NCBI RefSeq assembly: GCF_014193895.1
Contig: NZ_BLZR01000001.1
Location: 496,001-560,000 of the forward strand
Direction: 5' to 3'
DNA: 64,000 bases
DNA from: Clostridium fungisolvens
GTDB lineage: Bacteria; Bacillota; Clostridia; Clostridiales; Clostridiaceae
Part shown: piece after piece, positions 43,517-51,898 of the stretch
How the letters are laid out: the number at the start of each line of letters is the position of its first letter
Position numbering within the stretch: position 1 is the stretch's first letter
Position numbers and translations under genes: made by a program
Notes under the pieces: generated by a model
Told to the model about the DNA's origin: nothing
The model's input: only the letters and a program-made list of their open reading frames with translations
The model's database searches: none

Positions 43517-44581
43517 GTGAAAAATAGGATATTTAACTTTTTATTAAGTATAATTGTCATATCTAGTATGTTAAGTGCATGTAGCAAGAAAGAAGACTCA
43601 TCCAACGGCGGGAAAAGTAAAAAAGTAAAGATATCTTTAATAACAGATGAGGGTGGAATAAAGGATAGATCATTTAATCAGGCGGTTTATGAAGGGGTTG
43701 AAAAAGCTTCTAAAGATTTAGGTATAACAGCAAATGTAATAGAATCAAAAAGTAAAGATGATTTTCAAAAAAATATAGATAAAGCAGCAAAAGATAGTGA
43801 TTTAACCTTCGGAGTAGGATATGGAATGGTAGATGCTATAACCAAGGCAGCTAAGAATAAAAGTGACAAGAATTTTGTTATTGTTGATGCTATGATTGAT
43901 GCGCCTAATGTCAAGTCGATAACTTTTAGCAACGAAGAAGGGGCATTTTTAATGGGAATTATAGCTGGCAAAATGACTAAAACTAATAAGGTAGGTTTTG
44001 TTGGAGGAACTGAGACGCCAATTTCAGAAAGTTTTGAAGTTGGATTTGCATGTGGAGTAAAAACTGTTAATCCACCAGCTTTTGAGCCTATAATAAGCAA
44101 AAAGAATGTTAGATACGTAGGAAGCTTTACTGATAAAGATAAGGCATATAAACTTGCTAAAGAGTTATATGATAAAGATTGCGATATAATATTTCACGCT
44201 GCAGGAACTGCAGGAGAAGGAGTTTTTAAAGCTGCAAAAGAAACCAAGAAGTTTGCAATAGGTGTTGATACAGACCAAGGTGAGATATATGAAAAATACA
44301 CTGATGTAATTTTGTCTTCAATGGTGAAAAATCTAGATAAGGTTGCATATCAGGCTTGCCAAGAAACTATAGAAGGAAAATTTAGAGGCGGGGAAAATAA
44401 TGTTGTAAAGCTAGGATTATCTGGTGGAGGGATAGAAGTGGCTAAATCTACCTCTAACAATACCCCTAAGGAAATAATAGAACTTGTAGAAAAATATAAA
44501 GCAGAAATAATAAGTGGCAAGTTCAAGGTTCCTACTAGAACTGAAGAAGCAAGAGAATTTAATCCTCCTCTTATACAATGA
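43517..44581 (+). CDS. Second BMP-family binding lipoprotein
   Basis: 354-residue paralogue of the BMP lipoprotein at 36085. It has lipobox MLSAC, the LITDEGGIKDRSFNQ motif and AGKMTKTNKVGFVGG. The IGVDTDQ and VILSSMVKNLDK stretches follow. No ABC genes follow it, so it probably feeds the importer encoded at 37.3-40.8 kb or another one. The GTG at 43517 has GGAGGGG 8 bases upstream; the ATG at 43463 would add an unlikely hydrophobic lead. Sequence differences in the binding motif suggest a different ligand from the first copy (inference). Confidence 0.88.
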   Translation: MKNRIFNFLLSIIVISSMLSACSKKEDSSNGGKSKKVKISLITDEGGIKDRSFNQAVYEGVEKASKDLGITANVIESKSKDDFQKNIDKAAKDSDLTFGVGYGMVDAITKAAKNKSDKNFVIVDAMIDAPNVKSITFSNEEGAFLMGIIAGKMTKTNKVGFVGGTETPISESFEVGFACGVKTVNPPAFEPIISKKNVRYVGSFTDKDKAYKLAKELYDKDCDIIFHAAGTAGEGVFKAAKETKKFAIGVDTDQGEIYEKYTDVILSSMVKNLDKVAYQACQETIEGKFRGGENNVVKLGLSGGGIEVAKSTSNNTPKEIIELVEKYKAEIISGKFKVPTRTEEAREFNPPLIQ

Positions 44582-44634
44582 TAATTGTTGTAAGATTAAA
44601 ACTCTAATATATTGATTTAAGTTAAAATTTTTAT

Positions 44635-44730
44635 GGATGAACCACTTCATGTTAAATTTATATTTTCAAATTCTCTTCTCAAAGCCTAGAAGAGTTTTAA
44701 AAATAAATTTCGGATTGAAGTGTTTCATCC
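44635..44730. repeat. Element C, copy C7
   Basis: Arms GGATGAACCACTTCA / TGAAGTGTTTCATCC pair at 14 of 15. Apical stem CTCTTCT / AGAAGAG, with ATAAATTTCGG on the 3' side. Confidence 0.75.
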
Positions 44731-44813
44731 TTAAATATACATAAACCAGTTCCAAATAAAATCTAAATTAATAATTAAGTTACCATTAGTGGTTAAAATA
44801 GCTTTTAATATGA

Positions 44814-44902
44814 GGTAGTTTATTTTTAGAGTACAAAAAGAATTAAAGTGATATACCTTTAATTTATAAAGATATATCACTTTAATAAAAATAAACTACT
44901 TT
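44814..44902. repeat. Element E, copy E3 (long hairpin)
   Basis: Inner perfect stem ATTAAAGTGATAT / ATATCACTTTAAT (13 bp) and outer TAGTTTATTTTTA / TAAAAATAAACTA arms. No T-tract. It lies between C7 and rpoN. Confidence 0.55.
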
Positions 44903-45057
44903 AAAACCTTACACTTGTTATTTTTATGATTTTAAAATAGAATAAAATTATAGGATTTTTAGTTTGGATATGGCTATTAATTGGTTGGAAATACTAATTT
45001 TAGGGATGTTTTAACTTTAGAGCCCTTTAATATATGAAATGATGAAGAGGTATTTAT

Positions 45058-46431
45058 ATGGGGATGGAGTTATCGTTTAAATTAACCCAAGAACAAAGAT
45101 TAATTTTAACTCAAAAAATGCAGCTTTCAATAAAAATACTTCAAATGTCCAATATAGATTTAGTTCAGTATATTGAAAGAGAGTATTCGGAAAATCCTGT
45201 TCTTGAAGCTGAGTATAATAATAATTATCAGGAAAAAGCTGAAATTAATGATAGGATAGATTACAAAGAAATCATAAAGTATTTGGAATTTGATAACTAT
45301 GGTGCTCAATCTTCTTCAAGTTATGATGAAGAAGTATCACCATTTATGTTTATTTCTTCTAAAAAATCATTAAAAGATCATCTTCATGAACAAGTCTTAA
45401 TTTTAGATATAGATGAATATATGAAAAATATATGTGATTATATTATTGAAAGTATAGACAGCAAGGGATACTTAGATATAAGTTTAGAAGCTTTGAGCAA
45501 CGAAATAAATATATCCGATGACTTAGCAGAAGATGCACTTTATATAGTGCAGAATTTAGATCCTGTTGGTATAGGTGCAAGAGACCTAAAGGAATGTCTT
45601 AAAATCCAGCTTATGCATAAAGGTATATTAGATGAAGTCTTAGAAGTGATTGTAAACGAACACTTAGAGGATATTGCTGAAAATAAATACAATAATATAG
45701 CAAAGAAACTTGGAATAAGTGTACAAGATTCTCAGGAGTATGGAGATCTTATTAAAACTTTGGAACCTAAACCTTCAAGAGGGTTTTATACAGGTGATGA
45801 AGAAAAGTTTATAATACCAGATGCTGAGATAAGAAAATTAAATGATGAGTTCATAATTATTATGAATGAAAGAGTTTTGCCTAGCCTCACAATCAATCCT
45901 TTATACAAGGAGATTATTTCACAAAGTAAAGATAAGGATGCTGAGAGCTATGTAAAAGATAAGATAGATAGTGCTATGTTTTTAATTAAGAGTATTGAGC
46001 AAAGAAAAAGTACTTTGCATAAAGTTTTGGAACGTATAGTTGATAAACAAAAGGAATACTTTGAAAAGGGTGAACAATACTTAAGACCAATGACTTTAAA
46101 AGAAATAGCTGAAGAATTAGATATACATGAATCAACTGTAAGTAGAGCAATTAAAGAAAAGTATATTTTAATTTCTAGGGGGACTATAAAAATAAAAGAT
46201 ATGTTCACTACTGGAATACAAGCACAAGGTTCAGGAGAAGACTTAGCAGTAATAAATATAAAGAATGCAATTAAAGAGTTAGTGGATGCAGAAGATAAAA
46301 GGAAACCACTTTCAGACCAAGCTATATGTGATGAACTGAATAAGAAAGAAATGAATATTTCCAGAAGAACTGTAGCAAAATATAGAGAGGAAATTGGTAT
46401 AAAGTCTTCGAGTAAAAGAAAGAGATTTTAA
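45058..46431 (+). CDS. rpoN: RNA polymerase sigma-54 factor
   Basis: The 457-residue sigma-54 has the N-terminal Gln/Leu-rich activator-interacting region (LTQEQRLILTQKMQLSIKILQMS, 8-30). A core-binding domain (about 95-280), a central helix-turn-helix (EIAEELDIHESTVSRAIK) and the RpoN box RRTVAKYREE (436-445) follow. It directs transcription from -12/-24 promoters with enhancer-binding ATPases, none of which is in the window. AGAGG precedes the ATG. It lies upstream of cggR, a common order in clostridia. Confidence 0.95.
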   Translation: MGMELSFKLTQEQRLILTQKMQLSIKILQMSNIDLVQYIEREYSENPVLEAEYNNNYQEKAEINDRIDYKEIIKYLEFDNYGAQSSSSYDEEVSPFMFISSKKSLKDHLHEQVLILDIDEYMKNICDYIIESIDSKGYLDISLEALSNEINISDDLAEDALYIVQNLDPVGIGARDLKECLKIQLMHKGILDEVLEVIVNEHLEDIAENKYNNIAKKLGISVQDSQEYGDLIKTLEPKPSRGFYTGDEEKFIIPDAEIRKLNDEFIIIMNERVLPSLTINPLYKEIISQSKDKDAESYVKDKIDSAMFLIKSIEQRKSTLHKVLERIVDKQKEYFEKGEQYLRPMTLKEIAEELDIHESTVSRAIKEKYILISRGTIKIKDMFTTGIQAQGSGEDLAVINIKNAIKELVDAEDKRKPLSDQAICDELNKKEMNISRRTVAKYREEIGIKSSSKRKRF

Positions 46432-46466
46432 TTTACATAAAATAGAATGATTTAAATATATTAAAG

Positions 46467-46547
46467 TAACTACTTTAATGCCAAAATGGAAATGGATAGT
46501 TTATTTAAGTGTGGAATGCTATTCTATCTATGGTTTTAAAGTAGTTA
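46467..46547. repeat. Element E, copy E4
   Basis: Perfect 12-bp arms TAACTACTTTAA / TTAAAGTAGTTA enclosing about 57 bases with a weak inner hairpin. Lies between rpoN and the cggR promoter. Confidence 0.5.
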
Positions 46548-46586
46548 TTAATTTGATACTTTTTGGTAAATATTTTCTAAATCAAC

Positions 46587-46649
46587 TTTTAAAATATGGA
46601 ATGTTGGTTTATAATATTATTTGTGGGACATAAAAGTATTTAGTGGGAC
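46587..46649 (+). promoter_or_regulatory. cggR promoter with tandem CggR-type operator
   Basis: TATAAT at 46610-46615 with a weak TTTTAA -35 box. Downstream are GTGGGAC at 46623-46629 and 46643-46649, 20 bp apart. The same spacing occurs at the gap promoter. CggR of Bacillus binds tandem GGGAC-type repeats as a tetramer, so this is a likely autoregulatory site. Confidence 0.7.
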
Positions 46650-46675
46650 GTTGAAGGGCCAAAGGAGTGTTTTTC

Positions 46676-47719
46676 TTGCAAGAAATATTGAAGCTACAAA
46701 AAAAGATAGTGCCTGAACTAGTGGAGCTACTTGAGAAAAGATATAGCATCTTAAGAGCTATATATTACAATCAACCAATAGGAAGAAGAATATTAGCTAA
46801 CATGTTAAGTTTAGGAGAAAGAATAGTAAGAACAGAGATAAATTTTTTAAAGTCTCAAGGATTGATAGAAATAAATACTCCAGGTATGACAGTAACAAAA
46901 GATGGAGAAGAAATCTTGGAAAACTTAAAAGGTTTTATTCATGAAATAAAAGGATTGTCAGATGTAGAAGAGTTCATTAGAAAGTCTCTTGGAACAAAAA
47001 AAGTAATAGTAGTTCCTGGAGATATGGATATTGATAATTCAATAATAAAAGAACTAGGAAAAGCAGCTGCTAATTATGCTAAATCCATCATAAAGAGTGG
47101 AAACATAATAGCTATTACTGGAGGAAGTACAATAAAAGAAGTTATAGATAATTTTCCTAAGATGAGTAATATTCACAATGCAATGGTGGTTCCAGCTCGA
47201 GGCGGTATGGGGAAAAAAGTTGAAACTCAGGCAAATACACTTGCTGCTAGGCTGGCGGAAAAATTAAATGGAAGCTATAAGATGCTTCATGTTCCAGAGA
47301 ATTTAAGTGAAGAAATATTAGAAACTATTATTCAAGAAAAAGAGATAAAGGACGTAATTGATACCATTCATAAAGCTGATGTACTGGTATATGGTATTGG
47401 TAGAGCGGACAAAATGGCACTAAAAAGAGGTTTATCACAGGAACAATTTGATAGACTAACAAGCTTAGGAGCTGTAGGTGAAGCTTTTGGATTTTATTTT
47501 GATAAACAGGCTAAGGTTATAAGTGTAAATCAAACCTTAGGGATAAATATAAATGATGTAAATAAAATATCTACTCATATTGCAGTGGCAGGTGGGAAGA
47601 ATAAAGTAGAGGCCATCCTTGCTACCGAATTAAACAAAAGCAACGGTGTTCTGATTACAGACGAAGGTGCTGCAATGAAGATTATAGAATATTTAAGTGG
47701 AAGTAATAACCAGGAATAA
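46676..47719 (+). CDS. cggR: Central glycolytic genes regulator
   Basis: SorC-family repressor of 347 residues with a winged helix-turn-helix at about 20-65 (RRILANMLSLGERIVRTEIN). The sugar-phosphate-binding domain from about 95 shows VVPGDMDIDNS, ITGGSTIKEV, ARGGMGKK and YGIGRADKMA. In Bacillus it represses gap-pgk-tpi-gpmI-eno and is released by fructose-1,6-bisphosphate. The position directly before gap supports the same role. The TTG at 46676 fits AAAGGAG 9 bases upstream; the GTG at 46667 abuts that site. Confidence 0.93.
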   Translation: MQEILKLQKKIVPELVELLEKRYSILRAIYYNQPIGRRILANMLSLGERIVRTEINFLKSQGLIEINTPGMTVTKDGEEILENLKGFIHEIKGLSDVEEFIRKSLGTKKVIVVPGDMDIDNSIIKELGKAAANYAKSIIKSGNIIAITGGSTIKEVIDNFPKMSNIHNAMVVPARGGMGKKVETQANTLAARLAEKLNGSYKMLHVPENLSEEILETIIQEKEIKDVIDTIHKADVLVYGIGRADKMALKRGLSQEQFDRLTSLGAVGEAFGFYFDKQAKVISVNQTLGININDVNKISTHIAVAGGKNKVEAILATELNKSNGVLITDEGAAMKIIEYLSGSNNQE

Positions 47720-47936
47720 AATAAAACTATTTAAAAAAACTATAGTAGTATATTTAGCTAGTTAAGGTGTTTGTGATATAGGGATATTTTTTAGCAATTT
47801 AGATTGTATGGAGTTACAATATTTGATTAATAGTGATAATAATTTAATATATGGTTTAATTTATAACAAATTTACCATTAAAATCGCAATCTTTCCTTAA
47901 ATAAAGTAAAATTTACAGTTTTTTTTAAAAATACTA

Positions 47937-47998
47937 TTTAAAAATTCCTTTAAATAATCTATAATAGACATGTGGGACGAAATAATATTCACTGGGAG
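47937..47998 (+). promoter_or_regulatory. gap promoter with CggR-type operator
   Basis: TTTAAA at 47937-47942, a 17-bp spacer and TATAAT at 47960-47965. TGGGAC starts at 47973 and TGGGAG at 47993, again 20 bp apart and right at the expected start site, so repressor binding would block initiation or early elongation. Confidence 0.75.
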
Positions 47999-48109
47999 CA
48001 TTAATGACCAGCTTATTGTTTTGATCAAACTAGTAACTGTAAAAAAGTTATAAAGTATTTTTACAAATATTTTAAATAAAAAAATTATATCTTTTAGGAG
48101 GTACTTTCA

Positions 48110-49126
48110 ATGGCAAATATTAAAGTAGCAATTAATGGGTTTGGACGTATTGGACGTCTTGCATTCAGACAAATGTTCGGTGCAGAAGGATATGATGTTG
48201 TTGCAATCAACGACTTAACAGATCCTAAGATGTTAGCACACTTATTAAAATATGACTCATCTCAAGGTAGATATGATGGAACAGTAGAAGTTAAAGAATC
48301 TTCTATAGTTGTAAATGGAAAAGAAATTCAAATATATGCAAAAGCTGATGCTGCAACACTTCCTTGGGGAGAAATCGGAGTAGACGTAGTACTTGAATGT
48401 ACTGGTTTCTATGTATCAAAAGCTAAATCTCAAGCACACATCACTGCAGGTGCTAAGAAAGTTGTTATATCAGCTCCAGCTGGTAACGATCTTCCAACAG
48501 TTGTTTACAATGTAAACCATGATATATTAACTGCTGATGATCATATAATTTCAGCTGCATCATGTACAACTAACTGCTTAGCTCCAATGGCTAAAGCACT
48601 TAACGATTATGCAACAATTCAATCTGGTATAATGTCAACAATCCATGCTTACACTGGAGATCAAATGGTATTAGATGGACCACACAGAGGTGGAGACTTC
48701 AGACGTGCTAGAGCTGCTGCTGTAAACATAGTTCCTAACTCAACTGGTGCTGCTAAAGCTATAGGATTAGTTATTCCAGAATTAAACGGAAAATTAATCG
48801 GTTCTGCACAAAGAGTTCCAGTTCCAACTGGTTCAACTACAATATTAACTTCAGTTGTTAAAGGAAAAGACGTTACAGTTGAAGGAATCAATGCTGCTAT
48901 GAAAGCTGCTTCAAACGAATCATTCGGATACACTGAAGAACAATTAGTTTCTTCTGATATCGTTGGAATGAGATTTGGTTCATTATTTGATGCAACTCAA
49001 ACTATGGTTTCAAAAATCGGAGAAGATTTATACCAAGTTCAAACTGTTGCATGGTATGACAACGAAAACTCATACACTAGCCAAATGGTTAGAACTATAA
49101 AGCACTTCGCTAACTTCTTAAAGTAA
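48110..49126 (+). CDS. gap: Glyceraldehyde-3-phosphate dehydrogenase
   Basis: Oxidises glyceraldehyde 3-phosphate to 1,3-bisphosphoglycerate with NAD+. The 338 residues include the Rossmann start INGFGRIGR (8-16), the catalytic Cys152 in SCTTNC, and the catalytic-His region near residue 178 (MSTIHAYT). The phosphate-site NIVPNSTGAAKA and the C-terminal VAWYDNENSYT follow. AGGAGG precedes the ATG. Codon use is strongly biased, as expected for an abundant protein. Own CggR-controlled promoter and a terminator on the 3' side. Confidence 0.97.
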   Translation: MANIKVAINGFGRIGRLAFRQMFGAEGYDVVAINDLTDPKMLAHLLKYDSSQGRYDGTVEVKESSIVVNGKEIQIYAKADAATLPWGEIGVDVVLECTGFYVSKAKSQAHITAGAKKVVISAPAGNDLPTVVYNVNHDILTADDHIISAASCTTNCLAPMAKALNDYATIQSGIMSTIHAYTGDQMVLDGPHRGGDFRRARAAAVNIVPNSTGAAKAIGLVIPELNGKLIGSAQRVPVPTGSTTILTSVVKGKDVTVEGINAAMKAASNESFGYTEEQLVSSDIVGMRFGSLFDATQTMVSKIGEDLYQVQTVAWYDNENSYTSQMVRTIKHFANFLK

Positions 49127-49165
49127 TTTTAAGTATTTAGTTAAAAGTATTTAAACATCAAAAAT

Positions 49166-49207
49166 AGGTCTGGTTTTGTAGTTATGGCTATAAGGCCAGA
49201 CCTTTTT
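49166..49207 (+). terminator. Terminator between gap and pgk
   Basis: Eight-base-pair stem AGGTCTGG / CCAGACCT with a 21-base loop and TTTTT. May act as a partial stop, since pgk has no clear promoter of its own. Confidence 0.75.
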
Positions 49208-49235
49208 AAATTATAAAATTAAGAGGTGAAAATCC

Positions 49236-50414
49236 ATGAGTTTCAATAAGAAAACAATTGAAGATATCGAAGTTAAAGGTAAAAGAGTATTAGTAAGATG
49301 TGATTTTAACGTTCCACTAAAAGATGGCGTTATAACAGATGAAAACAGATTAGTTGGAGCACTTCCAACAATAAAATATTTAATAGAAAATGGTGCAAAG
49401 GTTATACTTTGCTCACATTTAGGAAAAGATGCTTCTAAGTCATTAGCTCCAGTTGCTACAAGATTAAGCGAAATGCTAGACAAAGAAGTTGTTTTTGCTG
49501 CTGATGAACAAGTAGTTGGCGAAAATGCTAAAAAAGCTGTAGCAGAAATGAAAGAAGGAGACGTTGTTCTTCTTGAAAACACTAGATTCAGAAAAGAAGA
49601 AAGCAAAAACGGAGAAGAATTATCAAAGGAATTAGCTAGCCTTTGTGATGTATATGTTAATGATGCTTTCGGAACTGCTCATAGAGCACACTCATCAACT
49701 GAAGGAGTTACTAAGTTTGTAGATACAGCTGTATGTGGATACTTAATTCAAAAAGAATTAAAGTTCTTAGGAGAAGCTGTAAACAATCCAGTTAGACCTT
49801 TCGTTGCTATATTAGGTGGAGCTAAGGTTTCAGATAAGATAGCTGTTATAAACAACCTATTAGATAAAGTTGATACTATAATAATAGGTGGAGGAATGGC
49901 TTACACATTCCTAAAAGCTCAAGGATATGAAATCGGAAGCTCACTAGTAGAAGCTGATAGATTAGATTATGCTTTAGAAATGGTTGAAAAAGCTAAGGCT
50001 AAGAATGTTAATTTCTTATTACCAGTAGACCACAGAGTAGCTGCAGAGTTCAAGGATGTTGAACCTAAGGTTACTGAAGATCAAAACATCGAAGCTGGAT
50101 TTATGGGATTAGATATCGGACCAAAGACAGAAGCTTTATATGCTGAAGCTATAAAGGATGCTAAGACTGTAATCTGGAACGGACCAATGGGAGTATTCGA
50201 ATTTGAAAACTTCAACAAGGGAACAGTTGCAGTTGCTAAGGCTATGGCTGATGCAGATGCTACAACAGTAATAGGTGGAGGAGACTCAGCTGCTGCTGTT
50301 AACATATTAGGATTTGGAGACAAGATGACTCACATCTCAACTGGTGGTGGAGCATCACTTGAATTCTTAGAAGGAAAAGACCTTCCAGGAATATCAGCTT
50401 TAAACGATAAATAG
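49236..50414 (+). CDS. pgk: Phosphoglycerate kinase
   Basis: Makes ATP from 1,3-bisphosphoglycerate and ADP. The 392 residues include the N-domain substrate site KRVLVRCDFNVPLKDG (about 14-29) and SHLGKD basic patch. The ENTRF and DAFGTAHRAHSS stretches follow. The C-domain nucleotide site has ILGGAKVSDKI and GGGDSAAAV with STGGGASLEFLEG. GAGGTG precedes the ATG by 8-9 bases. It follows gap by 109 bp and is part of the glycolytic cluster. Confidence 0.97.
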   Translation: MSFNKKTIEDIEVKGKRVLVRCDFNVPLKDGVITDENRLVGALPTIKYLIENGAKVILCSHLGKDASKSLAPVATRLSEMLDKEVVFAADEQVVGENAKKAVAEMKEGDVVLLENTRFRKEESKNGEELSKELASLCDVYVNDAFGTAHRAHSSTEGVTKFVDTAVCGYLIQKELKFLGEAVNNPVRPFVAILGGAKVSDKIAVINNLLDKVDTIIIGGGMAYTFLKAQGYEIGSSLVEADRLDYALEMVEKAKAKNVNFLLPVDHRVAAEFKDVEPKVTEDQNIEAGFMGLDIGPKTEALYAEAIKDAKTVIWNGPMGVFEFENFNKGTVAVAKAMADADATTVIGGGDSAAAVNILGFGDKMTHISTGGGASLEFLEGKDLPGISALNDK

Positions 50415-50431
50415 TAGATTTTATTAGTGTG

Positions 50432-50453
50432 GGGGGCGGCTTTTGTCGCTCCC
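50432..50453 (+). other. GC-rich hairpin between pgk and tpi
   Basis: Nine-base-pair stem GGGGCGGC-type / GTCGCTCCC around TTTT (two G-T pairs), without a T-tract. Striking in such AT-rich DNA; it may stabilise or mark a processing site in the pgk-tpi message. Confidence 0.5.
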
Positions 50454-50619
50454 TATAAACTAGTAAGTCTATTTATATATGTTATAAAAGAAAAAGTTTA
50501 AAATATAACTTTTTTATTCTTATAAATATAAAAAGTTAACAATTTTTTGATTTCGTGAGGTTTAGGCTTTACTGAAGTTAATAACAATCAACAACAAATA
50601 TAATTTAGAGGTGAAAGAT

Positions 50620-51366
50620 ATGAGAAAAGCAATAATCGCAGGAAACTGGAAAATGCATTACACTGTTGATGAAGCAGTTAAGTTTATAGAAGAATTAAAG
50701 CCATTAGTGGAAGGTGCTGCTAGTGAAGTAGTTGTTTGCCCAACATTTGTGGCTTTAGATGCTGTTAAAAAGGCAGTAGCTGGTACTAACATAAAAGTTG
50801 GAGCTCAAAACATGCATTGGGAAGAAAAAGGCGCTTTCACTGGAGAAATAGCTCCAGGTATGTTAGAAGCTTTAGCTATAGATTACGTAGTAATAGGACA
50901 TAGTGAAAGAAGACAATACTTTGCTGAAACTGATGAAACAGTTAACAAGAAGTTAAAGGCTGCTTTTGCACATAAGATAGTTCCAATACTATGTGTTGGT
51001 GAAAGCTTAGAAGAAAGAGAATCAGGAAAAACTAATGCAGTTATAGAAGCTCAAATAAAAGTTGACTTAGCTGGATTAACTAAAGAACAAGTTGAAGAAT
51101 TAGTTATAGCTTACGAACCAATCTGGGCTATAGGAACTGGTAAAACAGCTACATCAGAACAAGCTAACGAAACAATTGCTGCTATAAGAAAGATGGTTGC
51201 TGATATATTTGGAGCAGAAGCTGCTGATAAGACTAGAATCCAATATGGTGGAAGTGTTAAGCCTTCAACAATAAAGGAACAAATGGAACAATCAGACATA
51301 GACGGTGCTTTAGTTGGTGGAGCAAGCTTAGTAGCAACTGACTTCGCAGGAATCGTTAACTATTAG
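50620..51366 (+). CDS. tpiA: Triosephosphate isomerase
   Basis: Interconverts dihydroxyacetone phosphate and glyceraldehyde 3-phosphate. TIM barrel of 248 residues with the substrate Lys in IAGNWKMH (Lys11), catalytic His in VIGHSERR (about 96), and catalytic Glu in AYEPIWAIGTGK (about 167). The phosphate-binding IQYGGSVKP and DGALVGGASL follow. The ATG at 50620 fits GAGGTG upstream; the GTG at 50611 is part of that site. Lies 205 bp after pgk. Confidence 0.97.
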   Translation: MRKAIIAGNWKMHYTVDEAVKFIEELKPLVEGAASEVVVCPTFVALDAVKKAVAGTNIKVGAQNMHWEEKGAFTGEIAPGMLEALAIDYVVIGHSERRQYFAETDETVNKKLKAAFAHKIVPILCVGESLEERESGKTNAVIEAQIKVDLAGLTKEQVEELVIAYEPIWAIGTGKTATSEQANETIAAIRKMVADIFGAEAADKTRIQYGGSVKPSTIKEQMEQSDIDGALVGGASLVATDFAGIVNY

Positions 51367-51395
51367 GATATAGCTATATTTAATAATTGAATTAG

Positions 51396-51434
51396 AATTA
51401 AGGTGTCACTCCTCAAAGCAGTAACGCCTTAATT
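51396..51434 (+). repeat. Collapsed element B fragment
   Basis: AATTAAGGTGTCACTCCTC joined after a short loop to AACGCCTTAATT: the two B ends without the core. The ends still pair (AATTAAGG / CCTTAATT). It follows tpiA by 29 bp. Confidence 0.5.
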
Positions 51435-51469
51435 TTAGCAATAATATTAAATTGAGTTTTAGATGGATA

Positions 51470-51517
51470 CAATAGTAACAGGCAACTAATACCAATTGTT
51501 TGTTGCTATTGTTTTTT
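51470..51517 (+). terminator. Terminator of tpiA
   Basis: Eleven-base-pair stem CAATAGTAACA / TGTTGCTATTG (one G-T pair) and TTTTTT. Confidence 0.8.
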
Positions 51518-51547
51518 GTTTTATACCATATTATAATTGTGATTATA

Positions 51548-51599
51548 GATGTAGCACTTCAACTTGAAAATATAAATTTTATTATGAATTGATACATCC
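51548..51599. repeat. Element C, copy C8 (shortened)
   Basis: Arms GATGTAGCACTTCA and TGAATTGATACATCC remain; the apical hairpin is deleted, leaving 52 bp. Confidence 0.5.
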
Positions 51600-51818
51600 G
51601 TAGAACATAGTCATAAAAGAAGTGTAGTTTTTAGAATAAAAGTATACTTAAAAATCTTTAACATAATTGTAAAGAATTTTAAAGATACTATATAAAAAAA
51701 GCTATAGGTTAATTTGCAAAACATATATAGTGTTTTTGTTATGAAAATGCTAATTAAGGGATTTCTCTTAGAGATGCAACGCTTCGAGTGAATTGTTATT
51801 TCAAAATTATTTGCAGTT

Positions 51819-51846
51819 TTGTACACAAATAATTTGATCATATAAT
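51819..51846 (+). promoter_or_regulatory. Promoter of gpmI
   Basis: TTGTAC at 51819-51824, a 16-bp spacer, TATAAT at 51841-51846. Start near 51853, 46 bases before the ATG. Confidence 0.6.
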
Positions 51847-51898
51847 AAGCATGTGGAGCAGTGTATCAAACAAAATGTTTATAAATATGGAGGGTAAT

